Source: CAZEGV01 sp964511645 (GTDB lineage Bacteria > Bacteroidota > Bacteroidia > Cytophagales > JAAEPT01). Taken from it: DNA of 40,005 bases. The number at the start of each line of letters is the position of its first letter. Position 1 is the first letter of the stretch. The notes beneath the pieces were generated by a model. The model was not told the DNA's origin. It was given only the letters and a program-made list of their open reading frames with translations, and did not search any database. The stretch covers positions 1-40,005 of the forward strand of contig CAZEGV010000020.1 of NCBI GenBank assembly GCA_964511645.1. Direction: 5' to 3'. This document shows, one piece after another, positions 8,548 through 14,875 of this stretch. Position numbers and translations under genes: made by a program.

Positions 8548-9021
8548 TTATTTAAAATATCGTTTTACCCAAGTATCTTTTGCTTTTACCTTCCAACTAG
8601 ATTCAAAATCAAGCCCGTTACTTATAGCGTTATTAAACACAATTGATTCTAAATTAATCTCTCCTGAGTTCACTGCTTCGGGGATTTGAGACAACTGATA
8701 CAGTTTTATCTCGCCAATAGCTTGTTGAAATGCTATATTAGATTTATCCAACAAAGACAAACCCAATTCTTGTTCTAATTCTTTTATGATTTTTACAGAA
8801 CTGTCAATCGAACAACCTGAAACCATTACCTCTTCTTCATTGGCAAATACAATGATGAAACGCTCTTCTATTATCTCAAAAGAGCCATTTACTACGTCTC
8901 CGTGGCTACTCCAATTACTAACAAAATCATGTAGTTTTTGCTCGATATGGTTTTTCTGATTGCTTGTAAAAATTGTGCTTGATTGATATATCCACACTTT
9001 TGTTTGCTGAGTTTTAGGCAT
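8548..9021 (-). CDS. Conserved Bacteroidota protein next to Fe-S oxidoreductase genes
   Basis: The product is about 157 residues from the second ATG, chosen because its ATGCCTAA overlaps the stop of the upstream gene and because the KVWIYQSS segment then lies close to the N-terminus. The first in-frame ATG is at 9030. It is a soluble alpha/beta protein with a conserved-looking GCSIDSSVKIIKELE block and a C-terminal W-V/S-F-x-x-S-W pattern (FESSWKVKAKDTWVKRYF). Relatives in this phylum are often labelled ABC transporter ATPase, but there is no Walker A, Walker B or signature motif here, so that label is not supported. It is translationally coupled to the HdrB-like gene. Confidence 0.85.
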   Translation of the reverse strand: MPKTQQTKVWIYQSSTIFTSNQKNHIEQKLHDFVSNWSSHGDVVNGSFEIIEERFIIVFANEEEVMVSGCSIDSSVKIIKELEQELGLSLLDKSNIAFQQAIGEIKLYQLSQIPEAVNSGEINLESIVFNNAISNGLDFESSWKVKAKDTWVKRYFK

Positions 9022-9814
9022 TGCTGTCATTCTTGATTTTATTGGCTTGTGCTATCAATTCTGCAATATCAAAAACTTTTACCGAAGTTTCCTTGTCTTT
9101 GGCTTTTACTCCATCTCCCATCATGGTCATACAAAATGGACAGCCAGTAGCGATAATCTCGGCATTAGTTGCTAAAGCTTCCTCTGTACGGGCTACATTG
9201 ATGTCTTTGTCGCCTTTTTCGGGTTCTTTGAACATCTGTGCTCCTCCTGCTCCACAGCACAAACCTTTGGTTCTACAACTTTTCATCTCTACCAAATCGG
9301 CATCTAAAGCAGACAAAACTTCTCTAGGAGCTTCATAAACATCGTTTGCTCTACCTAAGTAGCAAGAATCGTGAAAGGTGATTTTTTTTCCTTTAAAATC
9401 TCCTCCTGATACTTTTAACTTCCCGTCATTAATCAATTCTTGTAGAAATTGAGTATGATGAATTACGTCGTATTCCCCTCCTAGCTCTGGATATTCATTT
9501 TTGAGCGTGTTAAAACAATGTGGGCAAGCGGTTACTATTTTCTTAATCTCATAACCGTTAAGTACTTGAATATTACTCATGGCTTGCATCTGAAACAGGA
9601 ATTCATTTCCTGCTCTACGTGCTGGATCTCCTGTACAACTTTCTTCATTGCCCAATATTGCAAAGCTAATACCAACAGAATTTAATATCTCGGCAAAAGC
9701 GACGGTTACTCTTTTATATCTTTCATCAAAAGAGCCTGCACACCCCACCCAAAACAATACGTCTGGATGTTTGTTGGCCGCCATCATTTCTGACATTAAT
9801 GGTACATTTTTCAT
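9014..9814 (-). CDS. CCG-domain (Fe-S)-binding protein, HdrB/GlcF-like
   Basis: This 266-residue protein has two cysteine-rich CCG-type halves as in heterodisulfide reductase HdrB and the glycolate oxidase Fe-S subunit. The first half has WVGCAGSFD, EESCTGDPARRAG (the CCG replaced by SCTG) and ACPHCFNTL; the second has HDSCYLGRAND, GLCCGAGGAQMF and GCPFCMTMM. These cysteines normally hold an Fe-S cluster for quinone- or thiol-linked electron transfer. It follows the membrane Fe-S gene at 10 bases, so the two proteins probably form one complex. The electron donor and acceptor are unknown. Confidence 0.9.
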   Translation of the reverse strand: MKNVPLMSEMMAANKHPDVLFWVGCAGSFDERYKRVTVAFAEILNSVGISFAILGNEESCTGDPARRAGNEFLFQMQAMSNIQVLNGYEIKKIVTACPHCFNTLKNEYPELGGEYDVIHHTQFLQELINDGKLKVSGGDFKGKKITFHDSCYLGRANDVYEAPREVLSALDADLVEMKSCRTKGLCCGAGGAQMFKEPEKGDKDINVARTEEALATNAEIIATGCPFCMTMMGDGVKAKDKETSVKVFDIAELIAQANKIKNDSNA

Positions 9815-9824
9815 TTTTATAATT

Positions 9825-11123
9825 TTATGATTTCACATCATTTACCCACTTATCTCTGTCTGTACTTGGGAATTTCCATGGGTTAAAGGTTGTTTCTAAA
9901 CTGCTATACATTCCCGTCCATTCTGCTGGACCTTTGGATTCTTCCATCACAGTATATCTTCTTAGTTCTAAGATAATAGATAATGGATCAATATTAATTG
10001 GACAAGCTTCTGTACAAGCATTACACGAGGTACAAGCGTATATTTCTTCTTCGCTTATAAAATCGTACAACAATGACTTCCCATCATCATAATCTTCTCC
10101 TTTTTTCTTTTTGTTTTGTAAAACTTCTTCGGCTCTGTCTCTAACGTCCATCATTATCTTACGGGGAGATAATTTTTTTCCTGTTAAGTTAGCAGGGCAA
10201 TTGGACGTACAACGCCCACATTCAGTACAGGTCAAAGCATTTAGTATATTAATCTCATTAAGGTCTGTAACGTCTTTTGCACCAAAGCGAGACATTGCTG
10301 GCGGATTGGCATCTGGTTGAGCCATACCCATCATTATTTTGACCTCATTAGTTACAATCGGCATATTTTCCATTTTTCCTTTTGTTTCTAAATTGGAAAA
10401 ATAGGTATTAGGAAAAGCTAAAAAGATATGTAAATGTTTAGAGTAAGGGACATAGTTAGCAAATACAAATATCCCTATAATATGTACCCACCAATAGAAA
10501 GTATTGGCTATGTGAAGCCCCCCTATTGAGACATTTTTGTACAATGGCACAAACCAATTACTAAAAAAAAACGATTGACTTATTCCCGATTTTAACTGTA
10601 AAACCGTATCTGTTGCATTCATATTCAGTAAAAACAACATCAATACAATTTCAAAAATGAGAATTAGATTACCGTCTAGCTTAGCCCATCCTTTCATTTC
10701 GGGTTTGTGAAACCGTCCTATTTTAAGAATATTTCTTCTTACCAAAAAGATAGCACATGATATAATCACTAAAACTGCAAAGAACTCGAAGAAAGTTATT
10801 AGAGGGGAGTAAAAATCACCTAAAACAGTTTGAAATACATGATGAGTGCCAAAAAGTCCATCAATAAGGATTTCTAACAACTCTATATTAACAATCAAAA
10901 AGCTAATGTAAACCATCAAATGCAATACAGCTGGAATCGGTCTCTTGAACATTTTCTTCTGTCCCAAAGCGATTAAAACCACTTGTTTCCATCTTTCTGT
11001 TTTATTATCTAACCTGCCTGTGGGTTTTCCGATTTTTATCGTTGCCCAAATTCTCCGTACCGACCTCACAAAAAAGAAAGCCGCCGTACATAATGCTAAA
11101 AAAAATATAATTTGCTGTATCAT
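9825..11123 (-). CDS. Membrane Fe-S oxidoreductase, HdrE/HdrC-like fusion
   Basis: This 432-residue protein has an N-terminal membrane part of about five hydrophobic helices (IIFFLALCTAAFFFV, VLHLMVYISFLIVNIELL, LITFFEFFAVLVIISCAIFLV, LILIFEIVLMLFLLNM and FYWWVHIIGIFVFANYV), like the NarI/HdrE cytochrome-b family. A cytosolic domain follows with two four-cysteine motifs, CTECGRCTSNCP and CTSCNACTEACP, for two [4Fe-4S] clusters as in HdrC and GlcF. It is the first gene of a three-gene minus-strand operon with the CCG protein and the small conserved protein. A role in moving electrons to or from menaquinone is inferred from the fold. Confidence 0.88.
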   Translation of the reverse strand: MIQQIIFFLALCTAAFFFVRSVRRIWATIKIGKPTGRLDNKTERWKQVVLIALGQKKMFKRPIPAVLHLMVYISFLIVNIELLEILIDGLFGTHHVFQTVLGDFYSPLITFFEFFAVLVIISCAIFLVRRNILKIGRFHKPEMKGWAKLDGNLILIFEIVLMLFLLNMNATDTVLQLKSGISQSFFFSNWFVPLYKNVSIGGLHIANTFYWWVHIIGIFVFANYVPYSKHLHIFLAFPNTYFSNLETKGKMENMPIVTNEVKIMMGMAQPDANPPAMSRFGAKDVTDLNEINILNALTCTECGRCTSNCPANLTGKKLSPRKIMMDVRDRAEEVLQNKKKKGEDYDDGKSLLYDFISEEEIYACTSCNACTEACPINIDPLSIILELRRYTVMEESKGPAEWTGMYSSLETTFNPWKFPSTDRDKWVNDVKS

Positions 11124-11233
11124 AAATATCTATTTCTTTGGTTGCTTAATTTACGTAAAATCCTTGAATTAGTTATTACTGACCGGCAATTTAGAGTGAT
11201 TACAAGAAGCTAAAAAAAATATTCTCACAATAT

Positions 11234-11264
11234 TTTGACAATAAGAAAAATGCTATTACATTTG
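11234..11264 (+). promoter_or_regulatory. Promoter of tRNA-Phe
   Basis: TTTG at 11234-11237, 19 bases, then TACATTTG at 11257-11264 match the Bacteroidota consensus exactly. The predicted start near 11269 is about 8 bases before the mature tRNA 5' end. Confidence 0.8.
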
Positions 11265-11276
11265 CATCACCAAAAA

Positions 11277-11349
11277 GGGACTATAGCTCAGTTGGTAGAG
11301 CATCGGATTGAAAATCCGTGTGTCGGTGGTTCGAGTCCACCTAGTCCCA
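11277..11349 (+). tRNA. tRNA-Phe (GAA)
   Basis: The 73-base cloverleaf can be folded by hand. The acceptor GGGACTA pairs with TAGTCCC, the D stem is GCTC/GAGC with loop AGTTGGTA, the anticodon loop is TTGAAAA giving anticodon GAA, and the T arm is GGTGG-TTCGAGT-CCACC. The discriminator base is A. CCA is not encoded (ACTT follows). The anticodon-stem base pair 27-43 appears as T-T, the only mismatch noticed. It stands alone with its own promoter and terminator. Confidence 0.97.
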
Positions 11350-11354
11350 CTTCT

Positions 11355-11393
11355 AAAAAGCCTAATTCTTAAAAAAAGAATTAGGCTTTTTTA
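11355..11393 (+). terminator. Intrinsic terminator after tRNA-Phe
   Basis: A 16-bp inverted repeat (AAAAAGCCTAATTCTT pairing with AAGAATTAGGCTTTTT) ends in a run of T residues and begins 6 bases after the tRNA. Confidence 0.9.
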
Positions 11394-11545
11394 TTGCACC
11401 TTATATGGTTTACCGGGATCCAATAGAACATCAGCGATAATTCTGAATTGAAAAACATACGGTCTTCTTTTATAGAAAGACTCGGTTCAAATCCCCAAAC
11501 GAAATACTTATCAGCAATGTGAAAGCTGTATTTAATACAGTCCCC
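11381..11545 (-). pseudogene. Possible C-terminal remnant of an unidentified protein gene
   Basis: Between the tRNA terminator and the NdpA-like stop, one minus-strand frame stays open for about 55 codons and reads like protein: GGDCIKYSFHIADKYFVW and then GFEPSLSIKEDRMFFNSELS, LMFYWIP, with a TAA at 11381-11383. There is no plausible start upstream because the frame runs into a TAG inside the end of the neighbouring gene. The aromatic pattern could fit the end of a small beta-barrel or lipocalin-like protein, but no family is recognised. The codons (CCG, TCG, CTG) differ a little from the neighbours. An open stretch of this length by chance is possible. Confidence 0.25.
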
Positions 11546-11550
11546 TCCTT

Positions 11551-12597
11551 TTAAGACTCGCTATCATAATAAAGTTTATAGAATTTTTTTCCTCGCTCCT
11601 CATCATATCCTTGTTCCATATCACGATGACCTCCGTGTACATAAACATGGAACTTTTTATCCAACTTCAACACACTTTTAAAATGTTTTTTCTGTCCTTT
11701 TACAGCATTATCTGAAATCTGAAATTCATCAAATAAATTCACATCATTCTTGTGCTGATATTCTTGTTTGTATCCTTGAAAAGCGTCTACGATTTCTGGC
11801 ATTTCCAATACCTTGTCATTAAACTCTGGTGTGCTAAACTCATCGTTTTCTTCAAAAAATTTCATCGAACGGTTAAGCATTTGTAACTGATCGGTACGCT
11901 CAACTCCTTGCTCATCATTAAAGACATCTTCAACAAACCCCTTACATACATCCATATAGTTTTGGGTATGAAAAAAGGTGTCTTCTCTCATTTTTACATT
12001 TAAAAAAGCATTTTTCCAAAATTGGGCTACTTCTACCCCACCTTTTGTTTTATCAAAAATACTCAAGCGATAACCTTCTTCTTTGTCTAAATCAAAAATC
12101 AAACAACCTTTATCTAGCTTAGATAAGTTCATTCCTAATTCATAATCCAACTCTATATGTTCAGTTTCCTGAAGAGTAAGGAAGTATTCTTTAGATTCAG
12201 ACTTAAATATCCCTATTGCATCTGTAAACTCTCCTTGTACTTTACAGTCAGTGATGTACATCATATAAAATTCACCAGAGTTAATATTTGGATGGTCAAT
12301 AGAGTCAAATAAAAATTCTGCTAGTTTTTTGGATTCTTCCAAAAAATTAGATTGGTCATTAAAGATTTGTTCACAGGCTACATAAGTTTGATTAAGGTGC
12401 AAACCTCCATCATGTTTGAAATTATAAAAGGCAGTGTCTTTAAATGGTTTAAAGAAAAAAGTTTTAAATATGTCAATTAAAGTATCATCATACAGTGGCA
12501 CTTCTTTTTCTGACAAAACTAAGTCTTCTTCTTGCATTTTATTACCGATGCGATGACCTATAATATTTTCTATACTTGATGTAGTAAATTCTATCAT
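11551..12597 (-). CDS. NdpA/YejK-like nucleoid-associated protein
   Basis: This protein of about 348 residues matches the 37-kDa nucleoid-associated family in its Bacteroidota form. It shows IENIIGHRIGNKMQEEDLVLSEKEV at the start, LHLNQTYVACEQIFNDQSNFLEESKKLAEFLFD, then GEFYMMYITDCKVQGEFTDAIGIFKSESKEYFL and a C-terminal KKHFKSVLKLDKKFHVYVHGG. The internal ATG at 12597 is preferred over 12612 because relatives begin directly before the hydrophobic-IE-I motif. DNA association is known for E. coli YejK; its role here is inferred. It stands alone, divergent from the murein ligase gene. Confidence 0.85.
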   Translation of the reverse strand: MIEFTTSSIENIIGHRIGNKMQEEDLVLSEKEVPLYDDTLIDIFKTFFFKPFKDTAFYNFKHDGGLHLNQTYVACEQIFNDQSNFLEESKKLAEFLFDSIDHPNINSGEFYMMYITDCKVQGEFTDAIGIFKSESKEYFLTLQETEHIELDYELGMNLSKLDKGCLIFDLDKEEGYRLSIFDKTKGGVEVAQFWKNAFLNVKMREDTFFHTQNYMDVCKGFVEDVFNDEQGVERTDQLQMLNRSMKFFEENDEFSTPEFNDKVLEMPEIVDAFQGYKQEYQHKNDVNLFDEFQISDNAVKGQKKHFKSVLKLDKKFHVYVHGGHRDMEQGYDEERGKKFYKLYYDSES

Positions 12598-12721
12598 AAG
12601 CCAAAAATACAATTCTTTTTATAATTTACAGACTTCATACGATTAGATAATTAAAAAAAACGAACTAAATAAGTGATTAATGTTTGGTAAAACTGTATTT
12701 TCGTATTCTTAATATGATGAT

Positions 12722-14074
12722 ATGACACAAAAAGCGCAACAAATCCATTTTATTGCTATCGGTGGTAGCATTATGCATAACCTTGCATTGGCATTACACG
12801 ACAAAGGATATATCGTAACAGGGTCTGATGACCATGTTTATGAACCTTCTAAAAGTCGATTAAGCAAAGCAGGGATATTACCGCAGTCTTTTGGGTGGGA
12901 CACTTCTAAAGTAAATAAGGATTTGGATTGTGTAATCTTAGGCATGCACGCTAAAGTAGATAATCCTGAACTATTAAAAGCTCAAGAATTAGGAGTCAAA
13001 ATCTATTCATTTCCTGAATACATTTATCAACAATCTATTGATAAACAAAGAATTGTGATAGCAGGAAGTCACGGAAAGACCTCTACAACTTCAATGATAA
13101 TGCACGTGCTCAAAGCTAACGATATTGACTTTGATTATGCCGTAGGTGCTTCTATTGAAGGTTTTGATAGAATGGTAAAACTTAGTGACGCACCATTCAT
13201 CATCATAGAGGGTGATGAGTACTTAAGCTCTCCGTTAGATTTAAGACCTAAATTTTTAAATTACCAACCTCATATCGCACTTATCAATGGGATAGCCTGG
13301 GATCATATTAATGTGTTTAAAACTTTTAAAGATTACTTAAAACAATTTGAATTATTATCTAATATAGTACCTAAAGGTGGAGCATTGATTTATAATGTAT
13401 CAGACAAATATGTTAAAAAAATTGCTGAAGCAAACAAAAGGGAAGATATTCTAAAAATAGACTACAAAGTCCATTCTCATAAAATAAAAAAAGGAATTAC
13501 TTATCTTAAAACAGGTAATGGTGATGTTGAAATTAAGATTTTCGGTGAGCACAATCTTATCAATCTAAATGCTGCTAGGCTTATCTGTGAGCGTGTAGGA
13601 ATTAGAGAAGATAAGTTTTATAATAGTATCCAAAATTTTACTGGTGCGGGAAAACGTTTAGAAATCATATCTAAAAATAGTGATCGAGTGATATTTAAAG
13701 ATTTTGCTCATGCTCCATCTAAAGTATCTGCTACCATAGAGGCTACAAAAGAGCAATATGGAAAACAACAGCTAACTGCTATACTAGAGTTACATACATT
13801 TAGTAGCCTAAGTAAAGAGTTTTTACCTCAATATGCCAAAAGCATGAATAAAGCTGATGAAGCTTATATCTATCTATCTAAGGAAACTTTAAAAAGAAAG
13901 GGAGGTAATGATATTAGCGACAGCGAAATACAAAAAGCTTTTGCAAACAAAAAAATCACTGTTATAAGAGACGTAAATGGTTTGGGTGGTGTTATTAAAC
14001 AAATACCTAGTCAAAATAACATCTTACTGATGAGTTCTGGTGATTTTGATGGGCTTGATATGAGTAGTATTTAA
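12722..14074 (+). CDS. mpl: UDP-N-acetylmuramate:L-alanyl-gamma-D-glutamyl-meso-diaminopimelate ligase
   Basis: This 450-residue Mur-ligase family protein reattaches recycled tripeptide to UDP-MurNAc. The N-terminal Rossmann part reads HFIAIGGSIMHNLALALHDKGYIVTGSDD, with the SDxxxYxP-like DDHVYEPSKSRL typical of Mpl/MurC. The ATP loop is GSHGKTSTTSMIMH. IIEGDEYLSS and INGIAWDHINVF follow, and the C-terminal domain has FTGAGKRLEII and FKDFAHAPSKVSATIEA. Mpl rather than MurC is chosen for the GDEYxS-WDHxNVF motifs and the murein-recycling type N-terminus. It is a single-gene unit, convergent with the pentapeptide gene. Confidence 0.93.
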   Translation: MTQKAQQIHFIAIGGSIMHNLALALHDKGYIVTGSDDHVYEPSKSRLSKAGILPQSFGWDTSKVNKDLDCVILGMHAKVDNPELLKAQELGVKIYSFPEYIYQQSIDKQRIVIAGSHGKTSTTSMIMHVLKANDIDFDYAVGASIEGFDRMVKLSDAPFIIIEGDEYLSSPLDLRPKFLNYQPHIALINGIAWDHINVFKTFKDYLKQFELLSNIVPKGGALIYNVSDKYVKKIAEANKREDILKIDYKVHSHKIKKGITYLKTGNGDVEIKIFGEHNLINLNAARLICERVGIREDKFYNSIQNFTGAGKRLEIISKNSDRVIFKDFAHAPSKVSATIEATKEQYGKQQLTAILELHTFSSLSKEFLPQYAKSMNKADEAYIYLSKETLKRKGGNDISDSEIQKAFANKKITVIRDVNGLGGVIKQIPSQNNILLMSSGDFDGLDMSSI

Positions 14075-14122
14075 AACATTGTAAAGGTAGAAAAACAAAT
14101 GTCATACTTAAAATATATTTGA

Positions 14123-14689
14123 TTAATCCACCACAACATCATATTTATCCAATAATCCTAAGACTGCTGGATAGGAGAATTTTGTTTTTTTAAGTCGATT
14201 ATCTTCTGGTGATATTATATAATTTAGAGAGCTTCTAAAATCAGCTTTCTCTAGGTTTACATTAGAAAACACTGCTCCTAAAAAGTCACAGTTGTCAAAA
14301 AAAGCTTTTGTCAGGTCACAGTCTGTAAAATCTACTTCTACTAGCTTTGTGTCCAACATTTTTATTTTACATAACTTCACTTTATAAAATGATGAATGAT
14401 TCAATTGACAATTGTCAAAACTGAGTTCAAACCCAAATAAGTTGCAGTCTTCAAAGTGGAGTCCTATCATTTTACAATTCTTAAACTGAACTTCTCTAAA
14501 GGCTGTGTCACTGAGGTTTGTGTTACTTAGGTTACAATCTATAAATTGGCAGTTAGAAAACTTAATTCCTAACAAATTAGAAAAAATACAATTTGTGAAT
14601 GTACAGTTTTCGTAATCTTCATAGTCTAAAGGTATAGCTGTGAAGTCTACTTTATCAAATATTTGGTCTTCTGTGTATGTTTTCATCAT
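14123..14689 (-). CDS. Pentapeptide-repeat protein, Qnr/McbG-like
   Basis: This 188-residue protein is built largely of A(D/N)LXX-type pentapeptides: CTFTNCIFSNLLGIKFSNCQ, FIDCNLSNTNLSDTAF, FKNCKMIGLHFEDCNLFGFE, VDFTDCDLTKAFFDNCDFLG and AVFSNVNLEKADFRSS. It should fold as a right-handed quadrilateral beta helix. Cysteines are frequent in the repeats. The C-terminal SPEDNRLKKTKFSYPAVLGLL resembles the tail of Qnr-type gyrase-protecting proteins, but quinolone protection is only a possibility. Only 3 bases separate the start codon from repeat copy C. Confidence 0.88.
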   Translation of the reverse strand: MMKTYTEDQIFDKVDFTAIPLDYEDYENCTFTNCIFSNLLGIKFSNCQFIDCNLSNTNLSDTAFREVQFKNCKMIGLHFEDCNLFGFELSFDNCQLNHSSFYKVKLCKIKMLDTKLVEVDFTDCDLTKAFFDNCDFLGAVFSNVNLEKADFRSSLNYIISPEDNRLKKTKFSYPAVLGLLDKYDVVVD

Positions 14690-14692
14690 GAA

Positions 14693-14860
14693 ACTGCGAA
14701 GCAGTGCAAAAGGGATTGTAGCGACATCCTTTTTTGTTTTTAATTACTGTAATTTGTTTTGTCTTCGACAAACTCAGACTGATACAAATAGGTTCAATAT
14801 GACACAAAAAAGATATAGCGAAAAGCCCGACCCGAAGCGAAATAGCGTAGGGTTTTGTCC
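14693..14860 (+). repeat. Structured intergenic repeat, copy C
   Basis: A leading hairpin ACTGC-GAA-GCAGT (14693-14705) precedes AGGGATTGTAGCG (14711-14723). Then come the arm ATCCTTTTTT (14726-14735), a long loop holding two imperfect copies of the TCGACAAACTCA...GACAC type sequence, the return arm AAAAAAGAT (14806-14814), ATAGCGAAAAGCCCGACCC, and a tail gcgaaatagcg with flanking CCC/GGG. Its orientation is the same as in copies A, B and D. It fills the gap between the OmpA-family gene and the pentapeptide gene. Confidence 0.75.
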
Positions 14861-14875
14861 TCATCTAAAGTGGTA

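Noticed and set aside
9014..9030. Start of the small conserved protein at 9030
   Set aside because: The frame allows it, but the ATG at 9021 overlaps the upstream stop as ATGCCTAA and fits the expected N-terminus better.
10945..11172. 75-codon plus-strand open frame
   Set aside because: It is the antisense shadow of the membrane Fe-S protein gene, with no independent start signal.
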